Positions 32,909-45,900 of a stretch of DNA of 64,000 nucleotides are shown here, piece after piece. A model generated the notes under the pieces. That model saw nothing but the letters and a program-made list of their open reading frames with translations, did not search any database and was not told the DNA's origin. The number at the start of each line of letters is the position of its first letter. The stretch's first letter is position 1. The translations under genes were made by a program, and so were the position numbers. The stretch covers positions 2,294,001 to 2,358,000 of the forward strand of contig NZ_CP151997.1 of assembly GCF_038595005.1 (NCBI RefSeq), read 5' to 3'. Source of the stretch: Chryseomicrobium sp. FSL W7-1435. Its GTDB lineage: Bacteria > Bacillota > Bacilli > Bacillales_A > Planococcaceae.

Positions 32909-34030
32909 TTACTCGTAAATATGAACAAACGGTGTTTCTTGGTTAGCCTCACGCTTGATGAGCGCTTGTTCCCCTTCGATTGACGTAATGTTGATCTCAA
33001 CCGGCAAGTCCGTAACAAAGTGCGTATTGATCAACCCGGAAACATATTGAGTAAATCCAATGATTTCAGCCTTCCCAAAAAACTGAATCGGTATATCAAT
33101 CGTTAACTTCTGTAAAAAATCATCTTTGTAGAAGCCATTCCCTATAACGCTAGTGTAATTCGGGAAATACGTTTCGACGTCTTGCTTAAAATTCCGGAAT
33201 GCCGTATCTGTATCGCGGAATTGTTCACTTGAATCAGAAGTCGGGAACGTCACAAAACGCTCATTGATGGCAGACCAATCACCGATTTCATTGCCGCTAT
33301 CAGAAACGCCATAACTAAAGTAGGTTCCTGGTACGATAGCGTTTCGGCTATTTTGCTTGAACAACCCAATCGTGATCGGAATTTCTTCTAATCCAGGCAT
33401 CGCTCGCATGCGCGTCACGATTTCTTGCGCAATACGACGGCCGTTTTCTGTGATCTGAGTATCTGAAAGTTGTTGTTCAAATACCGGTCCGTAATCTACT
33501 TCGGTGTAGTAATAGATGGAATTAAGCGCGAGCCCAATCGAGATTCCCGCGAGCTTCATCGTGTTTTCATCTAACACTAAGTAGTTTTGTTCGACGATAT
33601 GGGATAGATAAACTGGCGCTTGTTGCGCTTTTTCACGACCAGTCAGTCCTTGATCATCTGGATTCAGCCCTTGCTCTGTCTGGTTGCTACGAGCTAGCCA
33701 AGAGCTGATCGTTGTACGGTCCAAATATTGTCCTTCTTGAAAGAAGAACTGATCGGTAGGGAATTCGTTTTGCGACAAGCGCATCAGTCCTTTTTCCACT
33801 TCGACAATGTCATATTTGGTAGCCATATTTGAAACGACCAGACCACGGCTCTTACTTTCAGCATACGGTAAAATTGTGGAGTAATAGTTATCATCAAGTC
33901 GCACGGAAGGTAGGACAACCGTACGCGCTTCAGATTCTTCAGGGTCTTGGACTACTTCTGTTTCTGAATTAGGTGTACAAGCAGACAGCAGTATCATCGA
34001 TGCCGCTAACCACCCTAATTGTTTCTTCAT
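32909..34030 (-). CDS. camS: CamS-family sex pheromone lipoprotein
   Basis: 373 residues with a lipoprotein signal (MKKQLGWLAASMILLSAC, lipid Cys18). The mature part matches the CamS family (B. subtilis YerH): GLNPDDQGLTGREKAQ, LSHIVEQNYL and GTYFSYGVSD. In staphylococci and enterococci the signal peptides of such lipoproteins are processed into sex-pheromone peptides; the protein's own role is not settled. It lies 15 nt after ligA, and the ligA-camS-gatC order is conserved in Bacillales. Confidence 0.93.
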   Translation of the reverse strand: MKKQLGWLAASMILLSACTPNSETEVVQDPEESEARTVVLPSVRLDDNYYSTILPYAESKSRGLVVSNMATKYDIVEVEKGLMRLSQNEFPTDQFFFQEGQYLDRTTISSWLARSNQTEQGLNPDDQGLTGREKAQQAPVYLSHIVEQNYLVLDENTMKLAGISIGLALNSIYYYTEVDYGPVFEQQLSDTQITENGRRIAQEIVTRMRAMPGLEEIPITIGLFKQNSRNAIVPGTYFSYGVSDSGNEIGDWSAINERFVTFPTSDSSEQFRDTDTAFRNFKQDVETYFPNYTSVIGNGFYKDDFLQKLTIDIPIQFFGKAEIIGFTQYVSGLINTHFVTDLPVEINITSIEGEQALIKREANQETPFVHIYE

Positions 34031-34045
34031 CTTTGTTCTTCCTTC

Positions 34046-36049
<2,004 letters not shown>

Positions 36050-36058
36050 CTATTCCTC

Positions 36059-38290
36059 CTACTGTTTTTCAATCGGTGCAAACTTAGCAAGCAAGCGCTT
36101 GATACCTGTGGGTTTTGGGAAAGCAATATCGAGTTCTCGATTCTCCCCTTCACCTCGTACGCTGACAACTGTGCCGACACCCCATTTTTTATGAACGGCT
36201 TTATCACCAATTGTCCAGACCATTTTATCTCCGCCTGATTCTGTATAGACGGGATGGCTTGGCGCCACTTTGCGGGGTTTGATATAGCGATTGCCTGACA
36301 CAGAGGCATGGACTTGGCTAGCGCGCTCTCCCCCTACTGGTTCAATCACATCAGCTGAAATTTCACCAATAAAACGAGACGGCTGGTTCATGCTAGAACG
36401 ACCAAAGATCATTCGCATTTGCGCACAGCTCAGGTAGAGACGTTGCTCGGCACGAGTCAAGCCTACGTAAGCCAGTCTTCGTTCCTCTTCCATTTCATCG
36501 TCGTCGCCAATCGAGCGGCTATGTGGGAAGATGTTTTCTTCCATTCCAATCAAGAAGACTACCGGAAACTCAAGGCCTTTCGCTGCATGTAACGTCATTA
36601 ATGTCACGGTACCTTGGTCTTCATTCGGTACTTGATCCAGTGCATCAATATCGGAAATCAGGGCAAGGTCAGTCAAGAAAGAAACTAACGTCTTGTCTTC
36701 ACTGCGCTCTTCGAATGCCTTTGTAACTGTTACAAATTCTCCGATATTCTCTAGTCGACTTTCTGACTCAATGCTGTTTTCGCGTTGTAGCATCTCTTTA
36801 TAACCTGTACGATCGATGACTTCCTGAACAATCTCACTCACAGATAAATATTCCTGCATAGCTGTCAATTGATCAATCAGTGTAAAGAATTCGGAAACAG
36901 ATTTTAATGCTCGTCCTGTCATACCTGGAATCAAAGTAGCATTTTCAAGCGCTTCAAGTACTGTCATATCATGCATCAATGCATACGTGACGATTCGTTC
37001 AAACGATGTTGCGCCAATGTTTCGCTTCGGTTCGTTAATAATTCGTGCAAGTGAAATATCGTCATCATTGTTCGCAATTAAACGTAAGTACGCGAGCAAA
37101 TCTTTAATCTCTTTTCGGTCATAGAACTTTGTCCCGCCAACGATTTTGTAGTTCATGTTGGATTTGACCAGCGTTTCCTCCATCGCACGAGACTGCGCGT
37201 TTGTACGATAAAGAACGGCAAAGTCTTTGTAGTGAAGGCCATCGTCTTGCATCAACTGTTGAATCTTCCCTACTACAAATTGTGCTTCTTCTTGTTCATT
37301 GTAAGCACGATACAGTTGAACTTTTTCACCTTCTGAATTATCGGTTCTCAATACTTTTGGATAACGACTCTTGTTATTGCCAATGATTTCATTGGCAGCT
37401 TGTAAAATTCGTTTTGTCGAGCGATAGTTTTGCTCGAGCATAATCACCTTGGCATTCGGGTAATCTTTTTCAAAGGATAAAATATTGCCGATGTCTGCTC
37501 CGCGCCAGCGATAGATCGATTGATCCGAGTCACCGACCACACAAATGTTGTGAAACTTTTCAGCGAGCATCTCGACGAGCTGGTACTGGGCTTTGTTAGT
37601 ATCTTGGTATTCATCCACATGAATATAGTGAAATTTATTTTGATAGAATTCCAGTACTTCTGGAACACGTGAGAACAAATCAATTGTTCGCATAATCAAA
37701 TCATCAAAATCCATCGATTGATTCTTCTTCAAACGACGTTCATACGAGGTATAGACCTGCCCTGCAATCTTTTCATAAGGATTCATTGGATTCATTTCTG
37801 CTAGAAAATCAGAGGCCGACTTTAACTGATTTTTTGCACTGCTAATAATGCCTAAAAGAGCGCGTGGTTCATATTTTTTTGAATCTATATTCTCTTGCTT
37901 TAAAATGGCTTTGATAACGCTCAATTGATCGGTGCTATCTAAAATTGAAAAGTTTTTTGCGTAACCAATTCGGTCCGCATCTCGACGTAAGATACGAACG
38001 CACATGGAGTGAAACGTTGATACCCACATCTGGTCTCCAAAACCTTCTCCGAGGATTCCGTCAATTCGATTTCTCATTTCTTTTGCCGCTTTATTAGTAA
38101 ACGTAATCGCCAAAATTTTTGAAGGATATACTTGTTTTTCGACAATAAGATAGGCAATGCGGTGAGTCAACACACGCGTCTTTCCCGAGCCTGCTCCAGC
38201 CATAATGAGTAAAGGTCCTTCTGTATGTTTAACGGCTTCTTCCTGTTTAGGATTCATGCCTTGCAATAATTGATTTGAAATACTCTTCAT
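36059..38290 (-). CDS. pcrA: ATP-dependent DNA helicase PcrA
   Basis: 743 residues of the UvrD/Rep superfamily 1A: Q motif and Walker A (AGAGSGKTR, about 32-40), Walker B region [29 protein letters not shown] and the late [18 protein letters not shown] and [11 protein letters not shown]. The C-terminal Tudor-like segment ([19 protein letters not shown]) contacts RNA polymerase in homologues. Acts in repair, rolling-circle replication and clearing of protein roadblocks. Overlaps the pcrB stop by 4 nt. Confidence 0.98.
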   Translation of the reverse strand: MKSISNQLLQGMNPKQEEAVKHTEGPLLIMAGAGSGKTRVLTHRIAYLIVEKQVYPSKILAITFTNKAAKEMRNRIDGILGEGFGDQMWVSTFHSMCVRILRRDADRIGYAKNFSILDSTDQLSVIKAILKQENIDSKKYEPRALLGIISSAKNQLKSASDFLAEMNPMNPYEKIAGQVYTSYERRLKKNQSMDFDDLIMRTIDLFSRVPEVLEFYQNKFHYIHVDEYQDTNKAQYQLVEMLAEKFHNICVVGDSDQSIYRWRGADIGNILSFEKDYPNAKVIMLEQNYRSTKRILQAANEIIGNNKSRYPKVLRTDNSEGEKVQLYRAYNEQEEAQFVVGKIQQLMQDDGLHYKDFAVLYRTNAQSRAMEETLVKSNMNYKIVGGTKFYDRKEIKDLLAYLRLIANNDDDISLARIINEPKRNIGATSFERIVTYALMHDMTVLEALENATLIPGMTGRALKSVSEFFTLIDQLTAMQEYLSVSEIVQEVIDRTGYKEMLQRENSIESESRLENIGEFVTVTKAFEERSEDKTLVSFLTDLALISDIDALDQVPNEDQGTVTLMTLHAAKGLEFPVVFLIGMEENIFPHSRSIGDDDEMEEERRLAYVGLTRAEQRLYLSCAQMRMIFGRSSMNQPSRFIGEISADVIEPVGGERASQVHASVSGNRYIKPRKVAPSHPVYTESGGDKMVWTIGDKAVHKKWGVGTVVSVRGEGENRELDIAFPKPTGIKRLLAKFAPIEKQ

Positions 38291-38982
38291 AGTTCCTCCT
38301 TCACTGCTTTGACCGTAGCCAGTGCCTGTTTTAAATTTGTGTAAAGGCTATTGCCGACGATGATAGTATCAGCGTAGAGGGCCATTTGTCGGGCTTGCTC
38401 CGGCGTTTCAATTCCACCACCATAAAATAATCGCGTAGTTGACAGCACTTGTTTGCTAGCTTTCACTATCTGTGGATCACCAAACATGCCACTGTACTCT
38501 AGATAAAATATTGGCAGGCGGAACAAGTTTTCCGCGAGCCTTGCATAGGCCACGACCTCATCAGTAGATAATGAAGTTTCAGCTTCTGTCAGGTGGGCCA
38601 CTTTCGCATCTGGATTTAAGATGCAATATCCCTCCACAAATACTTCATCCCAGTTCATAAAGTCACCATGTGTGACTAGGGCTTGGTGGTGAAGGTCTTT
38701 TACCCATTGTGTGTGCGGGCTATTAAGTACCGAGGGAATCAAATAATAGTCGAAACCTGGTGTAATCATATCGAGGGTGGAAAGTTCGAGGCAAACCGGA
38801 AGAGCAAATCGGCGGATTTTCATCAGTAGTTCAAGAACATCGTCCAGTTCAATGTTGTCTGAACCGCCAACGATGAGAGCATCTGTACCTGATTCACAAA
38901 TTTGTTCCAGTTGTTCATCTGTTAAAGACTTTGCCGGATCTAGTTTAAATACGTGTTTCCACTCGTGAAAATCTGTGAGCAT
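38287..38982 (-). CDS. pcrB: Heptaprenylglyceryl phosphate synthase
   Basis: 231 residues of the PcrB/GGGPS TIM-barrel family: HVFKLDP at the N-terminus, [23 protein letters not shown], and the phosphate loop [11 protein letters not shown]. In Bacillales it joins heptaprenyl diphosphate to glycerol-1-phosphate. First gene of pcrB-pcrA-ligA-camS; AAGGTG precedes the ATG. Confidence 0.96.
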   Translation of the reverse strand: MLTDFHEWKHVFKLDPAKSLTDEQLEQICESGTDALIVGGSDNIELDDVLELLMKIRRFALPVCLELSTLDMITPGFDYYLIPSVLNSPHTQWVKDLHHQALVTHGDFMNWDEVFVEGYCILNPDAKVAHLTEAETSLSTDEVVAYARLAENLFRLPIFYLEYSGMFGDPQIVKASKQVLSTTRLFYGGGIETPEQARQMALYADTIIVGNSLYTNLKQALATVKAVKEEL

Positions 38983-39010
38983 GTAGGCACCTTCTTCAGT
39001 TAGACATGCC

Positions 39011-39037
39011 GAAATCGACCCACTACGGGTCGATTTC
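39011..39037. repeat. 11-bp perfect palindrome just upstream of pcrB
   Basis: GAAATCGACCC and GGGTCGATTTC around a 5-nt centre, ending 29 nt before the pcrB start codon. No T-tract follows on the minus strand, so it looks like an operator or leader stem rather than a terminator. Confidence 0.7.
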
Positions 39038-39069
39038 TCGTCTGGTTAGTTATGTAGTGTCAGTATACC

Positions 39070-39104
39070 AAAAAAACAGGTCACCCTAAAGGGAAACCTG
39101 TTTG
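39070..39104 (-). terminator. Terminator of yerB-yerC
   Basis: AAACAGGTTTCCC-TTTA-GGGTGACCTGTTTTTTT on the minus strand, immediately after yerC. A TATACT (39068-39063 on the minus strand) directly behind could be the -10 of the pcrB promoter. Confidence 0.85.
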
Positions 39105-39107
39105 CAT

Positions 39108-39440
39108 TTAGGAGCGGCGACCTTTTGTCGTAGGCTTAAATGATGGCTCATCTGGATACAATCTGCCTAACATTTCATCATACGTGTCGTTGCCGTAATC
39201 AAAGCATCTGCGCACGCGAGAGATAGTGGCTGTGCTTGCTCCTGTTTGATCTTTGATTGTTTCATACGTTTTTTGAAGACGCAGAAGATGGGCTACTTCA
39301 AACCGCTGTGCAAGCGATTGAATTTCACTGATTGTACATAAGTCGTCAAAAAATGCGTAGCACTCATCGATGTTCTTCAGTTCTAAAACAGCTTTAAACA
39401 GTTGCTCAGTTTGATGACCTTTAATTTTTTCTACTTGCAT
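39108..39440 (-). CDS. yerC: TrpR-like DNA-binding protein, YerC/YecD family
   Basis: 110 residues of the TrpR/YerC-YecD family: helices LFKAVLELKNIDECYAFFDD then the helix-turn-helix TYETIKDQTGASTATISRVR. A small cytoplasmic transcription regulator; the regulon is not known to me, though B. subtilis YerC has been proposed to affect nucleotide-pool genes. Its setting beside yerB and purine genes is the same as in B. subtilis. It follows yerB by 13 nt. Confidence 0.93.
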   Translation of the reverse strand: MQVEKIKGHQTEQLFKAVLELKNIDECYAFFDDLCTISEIQSLAQRFEVAHLLRLQKTYETIKDQTGASTATISRVRRCFDYGNDTYDEMLGRLYPDEPSFKPTTKGRRS

Positions 39441-39453
39441 CGAATCACTTCCT

Positions 39454-40485
39454 TTAGTCGGTATACGTTACCATTTGATCAAATCCACGGGCTGTAGGAA
39501 TTAGATGAATCCAGGTTTGCCCAGGTGCAAGCTCCATTTCAGTAGAACCCGTATAAAGTCGCATCAGTCCATTATCTGATTGCCACGTAGTTTGTTGCAT
39601 TGTACCATTTCTAACGAGCCAGGCATTGCCGCCAGCTTCAAGATCAAGCGCTTGCCTTCCCTCGGCATCAATTGTCTGATGAGGCACTTCTAAAATAATG
39701 ACGTTAGACAACTTCAGACTGTCACCTGTTTCTGCATCTTGTGTCTCTTGTCCACCTGAAATTCGTGTATAAAAGTCTGTCTCTTCATCAAACGAGTATG
39801 TGCTACTAAAGTTTTCATCCGTACTATACCGTACAGTAAGTTCTTTCACAACTTCTCCAGATACCGGTTGTTCAGAAAACGTATAGCGTGGCATTTGACT
39901 GGAAGCAAGTGTCATGGTGGCATTTACAGCTTCTGCAGCCGCCAAGATGTTCTCCCCACTGCTATAAGAGTTATGAGGTGCTTTTCGATCCGACGAACGC
40001 TGGAAATACGATCCATCATATTGCATTCCATTGACATGGTCAATTTCGCCCCGGTCGAGCATTGCTTTGGCATCTGGACTATAACCATGAGCCACAAAAA
40101 ATGCCGAGTAGCCGTTTGCTAGATCAATGAAATAATCTCTAGCACTTCGGATAGGTCCAACACGTCCTGGCATCTCGCTTTCGTATACAGCAAGCAGACG
40201 TGTTATGTTTCCTTCAGCTAAAAGTTCTACAATGATATCTGCTTGCGAAAGACCTGATTGGGGTCTGGCTAGCGGATGATTATTGATTGCTACTACAACT
40301 GGCCTAGCAGTTAATTCTTGAGAAGCGGGTTCACCAGAAAGTGGCGTCGTGAAATTTAGCGACTCTCCTTCAGTTTCCTCTTCTACTTCATGAATAATAG
40401 GCTCGTCTGTTGCGGTCTCTTCTTTGTCTATACAACCTGCTAACAGAACAAGTGAACACAGAACACTAATTCCCCATTTTTTCAC
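39454..40485 (-). CDS. yerB: DUF3048 lipoprotein YerB
   Basis: 343 residues with a lipoprotein signal (MKKWGISVLCSLVLLAGC, lipid Cys18), an acidic linker (20-45), and the DUF3048 region including RPVVVAINNHPLARPQSGL, GRVGPIRSARDYF and ELAPGQTWIHLIP. Surface-anchored protein of unknown function conserved in Bacillales. Twelve nt downstream of yerA and in line with yerC, suggesting one transcript. Confidence 0.93.
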   Translation of the reverse strand: MKKWGISVLCSLVLLAGCIDKEETATDEPIIHEVEEETEGESLNFTTPLSGEPASQELTARPVVVAINNHPLARPQSGLSQADIIVELLAEGNITRLLAVYESEMPGRVGPIRSARDYFIDLANGYSAFFVAHGYSPDAKAMLDRGEIDHVNGMQYDGSYFQRSSDRKAPHNSYSSGENILAAAEAVNATMTLASSQMPRYTFSEQPVSGEVVKELTVRYSTDENFSSTYSFDEETDFYTRISGGQETQDAETGDSLKLSNVIILEVPHQTIDAEGRQALDLEAGGNAWLVRNGTMQQTTWQSDNGLMRLYTGSTEMELAPGQTWIHLIPTARGFDQMVTYTD

Positions 40486-40497
40486 TTCGTCTCCCCC

Positions 40498-42228
40498 TTA
40501 TCGCATAACCGATGGAAACAGCACTTGTTTCTTCAAGACATCCACAATTCCTCGTTGCGTAATCCGAACGTAAGGCAAATGAGTCGCTTGTAAAAATAGC
40601 AATGTATAAATCGCGTCTCCATGACGGAAACCATGATTGGCAAGGTGAAGTTTGAGCTCTTTTTCTTTCTCGATAAGTTGTTCTAGAGGCAACGTGGATA
40701 AGCCTCCGCCAATTGGCAAGTCAATTTTGGCAGTAATCTCGCCGTCTTGACTGATAGCAATTCCACCTCTGGACTGCTGGATGGATTCATAAGCTCGTTT
40801 CATTTCTTGCTTATCTTTCCCGATTAACAGAATATCTCCCATATTGGAGTAGGACGACGCAAACCCTTGAAGAGTTGTGGCGAATCCTTTTAATAAAGTG
40901 TTCACTTTCCATTTTCCATTGCGGTCAATGAGCACTAAAAAGCTTTCATCGTGATCCTCAGCTAATCGCCCGTGAGTGGTATCGACACTAATGCGGTAAG
41001 GTTTAATAATGACATCGTTGACCATCTCTAAACCAAACGGCATCGAGAATTGAAAATCTGTGTCAGCAAGCTCTATCGTTAAATCCCCACGATCAAACAT
41101 TGAGAAATCTGTACCACTGAACGTTGTGACGCGTTCTCCGTCGCGCTTAATCCAAACACCTTTTGATAACACGCTTATTGGGGTAGGTGACGTTTCATCT
41201 GACAAAAAGTTCAGTGACGCCAGGCGACCTGTTGCGATAACTCCGTGCAAGTTGGATAAGTTGTAATATTTAGCAGGATTGAAAGTCGCCATTAAGTAGG
41301 CGTCCACTGGGTCCACTCCTGCATCAAGTGCAACTTGGATACATTTATCCATGACCCCATCTTGATGGAAACCAGGCGTACTACCATCCGTCGTCATCAT
41401 CAAGTGATCAAAGATCTTCCAGCCTTTATTGACGATTTCTTTGAGTAGGTCTGGCAGGTCTGGTCGAATCGATGAATAACGAAGGGTTACGGCATAGCCA
41501 TGCAAAATGCGTTTTTCTACTTCATCGATGGTCATAGCTTCATGGTCACCATCCGTGCCAAGTAAACGCATCTTTGTTAGTGTACGCTCAGAAGCACCAG
41601 GAAAATGCCCTTCAATTTTCATGCCATTGGCTTTTGCTTGCTGCATCCAATACAACATCTGATCATCGCCATTTAACAACCTTGGCCAACCGGTTAATTC
41701 CCCACCCATTATGACATCAGGACGCTCAATCCATTCTGTGATGGCTTTAGTCGAGAAAAGTTCTTCTTCATATTCAAGTTCCGTCTGAGAATCAAATCTC
41801 GCCCACCAGTAAAACGAAAACGGTAGCTCACGTAGCTTGTCCATAAATGAAAACGCTTTCTGATTTTCCATCGTCAAAAATAAAGGCAAGTTGTCACTTA
41901 CCAACATGGTCGTCCCAGTTTGCGCTGCAAAGTCCGCAAAAGTTTCTGGGTTGTATAATTGGAATGGATGGCTATGTGCCTCGATGTAGCCAGGAACAAT
42001 CTTTTGGTTAGAGGCATCGACAATTTCGGTGCCTTCCATCGTAGCGGGCAATTCTTTTCCAGCATAGACGATACGGTCTTTAACGATCCAAATGTTTCCC
42101 GTCACCCAGGTTTTTAAATGACTGTGTAAGTAGGTAGCATTTTGAATCAAAATATCTGGAGCACTCTTCCCGTTCACCACTTCTAGTTGATGCCGGATCT
42201 CTTCTATTTTCCAAATCGGGTATTGCAT
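40498..42228 (-). CDS. yerA: Adenine deaminase-family amidohydrolase (YerA type)
   Basis: 576 residues of the adenine deaminase branch of the amidohydrolase superfamily: metal-binding EAHSHP (in GYIEAHSHPFQ), GELTGWPRLLN, KIEGHFPGA and the late glycine-rich GGIAISQDG and IGGGLSTLPLEQL. Expected reaction is adenine to hypoxanthine with Fe or Mn in the active site. B. subtilis YerA is a paralogue of AdeC whose activity is less certain, so adenine as substrate is inferred. It follows the purine operon after a 301-nt gap holding repeat array C. Confidence 0.88.
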   Translation of the reverse strand: MQYPIWKIEEIRHQLEVVNGKSAPDILIQNATYLHSHLKTWVTGNIWIVKDRIVYAGKELPATMEGTEIVDASNQKIVPGYIEAHSHPFQLYNPETFADFAAQTGTTMLVSDNLPLFLTMENQKAFSFMDKLRELPFSFYWWARFDSQTELEYEEELFSTKAITEWIERPDVIMGGELTGWPRLLNGDDQMLYWMQQAKANGMKIEGHFPGASERTLTKMRLLGTDGDHEAMTIDEVEKRILHGYAVTLRYSSIRPDLPDLLKEIVNKGWKIFDHLMMTTDGSTPGFHQDGVMDKCIQVALDAGVDPVDAYLMATFNPAKYYNLSNLHGVIATGRLASLNFLSDETSPTPISVLSKGVWIKRDGERVTTFSGTDFSMFDRGDLTIELADTDFQFSMPFGLEMVNDVIIKPYRISVDTTHGRLAEDHDESFLVLIDRNGKWKVNTLLKGFATTLQGFASSYSNMGDILLIGKDKQEMKRAYESIQQSRGGIAISQDGEITAKIDLPIGGGLSTLPLEQLIEKEKELKLHLANHGFRHGDAIYTLLFLQATHLPYVRITQRGIVDVLKKQVLFPSVMR

Positions 42229-42370
42229 ATGGAAACACCCTCTCTTTAGACAATTCTTTTCCAGTGTAGCATAACACTTTAGTAAAGTGAAGCGTGAAAG
42301 TGACAGATTTTGTTTCAGTTTGTGGGGTTTTCAGAGAAGTGTGAGGGAGGAATGATGGACTGTTGTCTTT

Positions 42371-42491
42371 GAATTGGTTTCCATAATATGACTTGACTCA
42401 AACGGGAGTTTTGTGGGCACAAAAAGCCCCGCTCGAGTCACAAAGCCGTTACCCCAGGGCATAAAGAAGGCCGCTCAGGGCACAAACCCTT
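42371..42491 (-). repeat. 21-bp tandem array C between purD and yerA
   Basis: On the minus strand five 21-bp units run from 42491 down to 42387 (TTTGTGCCCTGAGC, TTTATGCCCTGGGG, TTTGTGACTCGAGC, TTTTGTGCCCACAA, TTTGAGTCAAGTCA cores), ending at TTATGGAAACCAATTC (42386-42371). One unit shares CTTTGTGACTCGAGCG exactly with array A 20 kb away in the opposite orientation. The rest of the 42229-42529 gap holds no gene. Confidence 0.85.
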
Positions 42492-42529
42492 AGCGACCTA
42501 AGATCTTACTAGAACGGTGTTCTACACAT

Positions 42530-43783
42530 CTAACTAAACGTACGCCACCCAATATCCTTGCGGTAAAAACAAGAAGGCCAGGCAACCGAGTCAAGTGTGG
42601 CATAGACTTTTGTCGCTGCTTCTTTCGGCGTCTCGGCAGCTGCCGAAACGAGAATCAGCCTACCTCCTGCCCCGCGGTATCGCTCTTGTTGCAAGACAGT
42701 ACCTGCGTGGAATACTTGCACGCCCTCTAATTTGTGAAGCTCTGGCAGCAACTGCCCCTTCACCGGTACTTCTGGATAGCCTTCTGCTGCAACGACTACT
42801 CCAAGATGGTGTAAATCGTCCCACTCTGCAGTCGGCTCTTGCCCCTCCAGTAAATCGATGAGCAACTTGCCAAAGTCAGATTGAAGCTTTGGCAACACCA
42901 CTTGAGTTTCCGGATCGCCAAAACGCGTGTTGAACTCAATCACTTTCGGGCCCTCTGAAGTGGCAATGAGTCCTGCATAGAGCACGCCCGTAAACGGTCT
43001 GCCTTCCGCATCCATCGCCTCAACAGTTTTGTGAACAATGGTTTCAAGTGCTTGCTCTGTTAACCCTTTCGGCAAATGTGGCACTGGACAATAAGCGCCC
43101 ATTCCTCCCGTGTTCGGTCCCTTATCCCCATCGTAAGCACGTTTATGGTCTTGTGCAATCGGCATTGGAACGATATGACCGCCGTGCACGAAGGCGAGAA
43201 GAGAAAATTCTTCTCCCTCTAAAAACTCTTCAATGACAATTCGTGAAGACGCGTCGCCAAAGCGTTGTCCATCTAACATGGAGATGATAGCTTGTTGCGC
43301 TTCTTGTTCCGTCATTGCCACGACCACACCTTTACCTGCTGCAAGACCATCTGCTTTGATGACAATCGGGGCACCGTGCTTTTTCACATAAGCAAGAGCG
43401 GGCTCCACCTGATCAAACACTTCATAGAATGCTGTGGGAATGCCGTAACGGTCCATCACATCTTTTGCGTACGCCTTGCTTCCCTCAAGTTCCGCAGCCG
43501 CTTGCGTCGGTCCAAAAATCGTCAACCCTTCCGCTTGGAAGTAATCCACAATGCCTTCAGACAACGGTTGCTCAGGTCCGACGAACGTCAACGTAATCTT
43601 TTCACGGCGAACGACTTCAGCGATTGCCTGGAAGTCCAGTTGTGAGATGGCGATGCATGTTGCCTCGTCTTTCATGCCGTCATTTCCTGGAATGGCAAAG
43701 ACTTCGGTTACACTGGGTGACTTTTTAAACTGGCGGACGATGGCGTGTTCACGACCGCCACTTCCAATCACAAGTACTTTCAT
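42530..43783 (-). CDS. purD: Phosphoribosylamine-glycine ligase
   Basis: 417 residues of the ATP-grasp family: VLVIGSGGREHAI at the N-terminus, KADGLAAGKGVVVA, HKRAYDGDKGPNTGGMGAY and EFNTRFGDPETQ. Makes GAR from phosphoribosylamine, glycine and ATP, step 2 of purine synthesis. Last gene of the operon, 11 nt after purH. A small stem TAGAAC...GTTCTA (42511-42525) follows, but no strong terminator is visible. Confidence 0.98.
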   Translation of the reverse strand: MKVLVIGSGGREHAIVRQFKKSPSVTEVFAIPGNDGMKDEATCIAISQLDFQAIAEVVRREKITLTFVGPEQPLSEGIVDYFQAEGLTIFGPTQAAAELEGSKAYAKDVMDRYGIPTAFYEVFDQVEPALAYVKKHGAPIVIKADGLAAGKGVVVAMTEQEAQQAIISMLDGQRFGDASSRIVIEEFLEGEEFSLLAFVHGGHIVPMPIAQDHKRAYDGDKGPNTGGMGAYCPVPHLPKGLTEQALETIVHKTVEAMDAEGRPFTGVLYAGLIATSEGPKVIEFNTRFGDPETQVVLPKLQSDFGKLLIDLLEGQEPTAEWDDLHHLGVVVAAEGYPEVPVKGQLLPELHKLEGVQVFHAGTVLQQERYRGAGGRLILVSAAAETPKEAATKVYATLDSVAWPSCFYRKDIGWRTFS

Positions 43784-43794
43784 TGGATTTCCTC

Positions 43795-45327
43795 CTAGTG
43801 TTTGAAGTGACGAATTCCTGTAAAGACCATCGCAATGCCGAGTTCGTTTGCTTTATCGATGGAGTCTTGGTCTTTGACTGATCCGCCTGGTTGAATAATC
43901 GCAGTGATACCAGCTGCTGCTGCTGTTTCTACTGAATCAGACATCGGGAAGAAGGCATCTGAAGCAAGGGCTGCTCCACGCGCTTTGTCACCTGCTTGTT
44001 CTAGGGCAATCTTCGCTGCACCGACGCGGTTCATTTGTCCTGCACCGACACCAAGCGTCATCTGTGAATCAGCAACAACAATAGCATTCGATTTCACATG
44101 TTTCACGACATTCCAACCGAGTTCAAGCGCTTCCCACTCTTCATCTGTTGGCACGCGGTCTGTCACCACTTCAACATTGGCATGCGCAAGAGACGCTGTA
44201 TCTGGAGACTGTACAAGCAGTCCACCTTCAATCGATACCACATTGAACGCTTCTTGTGAGCCGTCTTCAAATGGAATCGTTAATAAACGAATATTTTTCT
44301 TTGCCGTCAGCATTGCTAGGGCTTGTTCAGAGAACGAAGGGGCAATAATAATTTCTAAGAAAATCCCACCAAGCACTTTCGCTGTTGCTGCATCCACTTC
44401 ACGGTTGAGCGCGATGATGCCGCCGAAAATACTAGTCTCGTCGGACTCATAGGCTTTTTGGAAAGCTTCTGCAATCGTCTGTCCAACCCCAACACCACAT
44501 GGATTCATATGCTTTACGGCAACGGCTGCAGGCTGCTCAAATTCTTTGACAAGCTGAATGGCTGCATTGGCATCTTGGATGTTGTTGTAAGAAAGTTCTT
44601 TGCCGTGTAGCTGAGTGGCAGCTGCAATCGAAAAAGCTGACCCCATCGTGTTCTGGTAGAATGCGGCAAGCTGATGCGGGTTTTCCCCGTAGCGTAAATC
44701 TTGCTTCTTCTCATACGTCAATGTCAGTGATTCCGGGAACTCGTCGCCCGCCATATCACTTAAGTAGGCGGCAATCCAAGCATCGTATGCTGCTGTATGA
44801 CGGAATACTTTTGCAGCCAGTCGCTGACGCGTCGCAAGTTTTGTCTCTCCTGACGTATGAAGTTCTTCCAACACAACTGCGTAATCTGCAGGATCCGTGA
44901 CCACTGTGACGTACTGATGATTTTTCGCAGATGCACGCAACATGCTTGGACCACCGATATCAATATTTTCAATCGCAAGTTCTGGAGTTACATCTGGACG
45001 CTGAATGGTCGATTGAAACGGATACAAATTGACACAGACCATTTGAATAGGTTGAATCGCATGCTCTTCCAGCTGTGCGAGGTGAGCAGGATCATCGTGC
45101 TTCGACAATAACCCCCCATGAATTTTAGGGTGCAGCGTTTTGACACGCCCTTCTAAAATTTCTGGGAAACCTGTGATCTCTCCAACAGCAGTCACGGGGA
45201 TGCCCGCCTCTTGAAGAGCCGCTTTAGTGCCTCCAGTAGATAGCAGTTCATACCCAAGTTCTACTAATTGTTGTGCGAAGTACACGATGCCCACTTTGTC
45301 GGACACACTGAGTAATGCTCGTTTCAT
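43795..45327 (-). CDS. purH: Bifunctional AICAR transformylase / IMP cyclohydrolase
   Basis: 510 residues: N-terminal cyclohydrolase ([33 protein letters not shown]) and C-terminal transformylase ([32 protein letters not shown]). Catalyses the last two steps to IMP. Start codon overlaps purN by 4 nt. Confidence 0.98.
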   Translation of the reverse strand: MKRALLSVSDKVGIVYFAQQLVELGYELLSTGGTKAALQEAGIPVTAVGEITGFPEILEGRVKTLHPKIHGGLLSKHDDPAHLAQLEEHAIQPIQMVCVNLYPFQSTIQRPDVTPELAIENIDIGGPSMLRASAKNHQYVTVVTDPADYAVVLEELHTSGETKLATRQRLAAKVFRHTAAYDAWIAAYLSDMAGDEFPESLTLTYEKKQDLRYGENPHQLAAFYQNTMGSAFSIAAATQLHGKELSYNNIQDANAAIQLVKEFEQPAAVAVKHMNPCGVGVGQTIAEAFQKAYESDETSIFGGIIALNREVDAATAKVLGGIFLEIIIAPSFSEQALAMLTAKKNIRLLTIPFEDGSQEAFNVVSIEGGLLVQSPDTASLAHANVEVVTDRVPTDEEWEALELGWNVVKHVKSNAIVVADSQMTLGVGAGQMNRVGAAKIALEQAGDKARGAALASDAFFPMSDSVETAAAAGITAIIQPGGSVKDQDSIDKANELGIAMVFTGIRHFKH

Positions 45328-45899
45328 TTTATTCTCTCCTCATTCCATAACTGGTCTAGTGCTTCTTTATATAGTTCATGTTCTGCTGCATGAATGAATG
45401 TTTCGGTCTGCTCTCTCGTACCTTGAACTTCCACCGCACGCTGCGCTAAAATCGGTCCCGTATCCATCCCTGCGTCCACTAAATGTACTGTTACACCTGT
45501 AATCTGTACACCATACGCAAGCGCTTGACCGATTGCATCTTTCCCCGGAAATGCGGGAAGAAGCGAAGGGTGAATATTGACAATTTTATTCGGAAACGCG
45601 CTAAGCAAAATTGGCCCAATGAGACGCATATATCCTGCAAGTACTAAAAAGTCTACCTGCCAAATCCTAAGCTGGTCAAGAACCGCTTGCTCATAATCTG
45701 CTTTCGATGCATACGCTTTTGGTGACAACTGAGCAGCCGGAACTCCCCATTTCTTAGCGCGTTCCAGTACATACGCATCTTCCTTATCGCTGAACACGCC
45801 GACAATTTCTCCGCGCAATTGACCTTCTACCGTCGCTTGGTAGAGAGCCTCCGCGTTCGAACCGCTGCCCGACGCAAAAATGGCAAAACGAATCGTCAT
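45324..45899 (-). CDS. purN: Phosphoribosylglycinamide formyltransferase
   Basis: 191 residues: [31 protein letters not shown] (catalytic His and Asn region) and [16 protein letters not shown]. Transfers formyl from 10-formyl-THF to GAR. I begin it at the ATG at 45899, one base past the purM stop and 8 nt after GGGAG; a longer frame would overlap purM. Confidence 0.97.
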   Translation of the reverse strand: MTIRFAIFASGSGSNAEALYQATVEGQLRGEIVGVFSDKEDAYVLERAKKWGVPAAQLSPKAYASKADYEQAVLDQLRIWQVDFLVLAGYMRLIGPILLSAFPNKIVNIHPSLLPAFPGKDAIGQALAYGVQITGVTVHLVDAGMDTGPILAQRAVEVQGTREQTETFIHAAEHELYKEALDQLWNEERIK

Positions 45900-45900
45900 C

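Noticed and set aside
43904-44452. 182-codon plus-strand frame opposite purH
   Set aside because: Antisense shadow of a well-conserved gene with no start signal or family resemblance.
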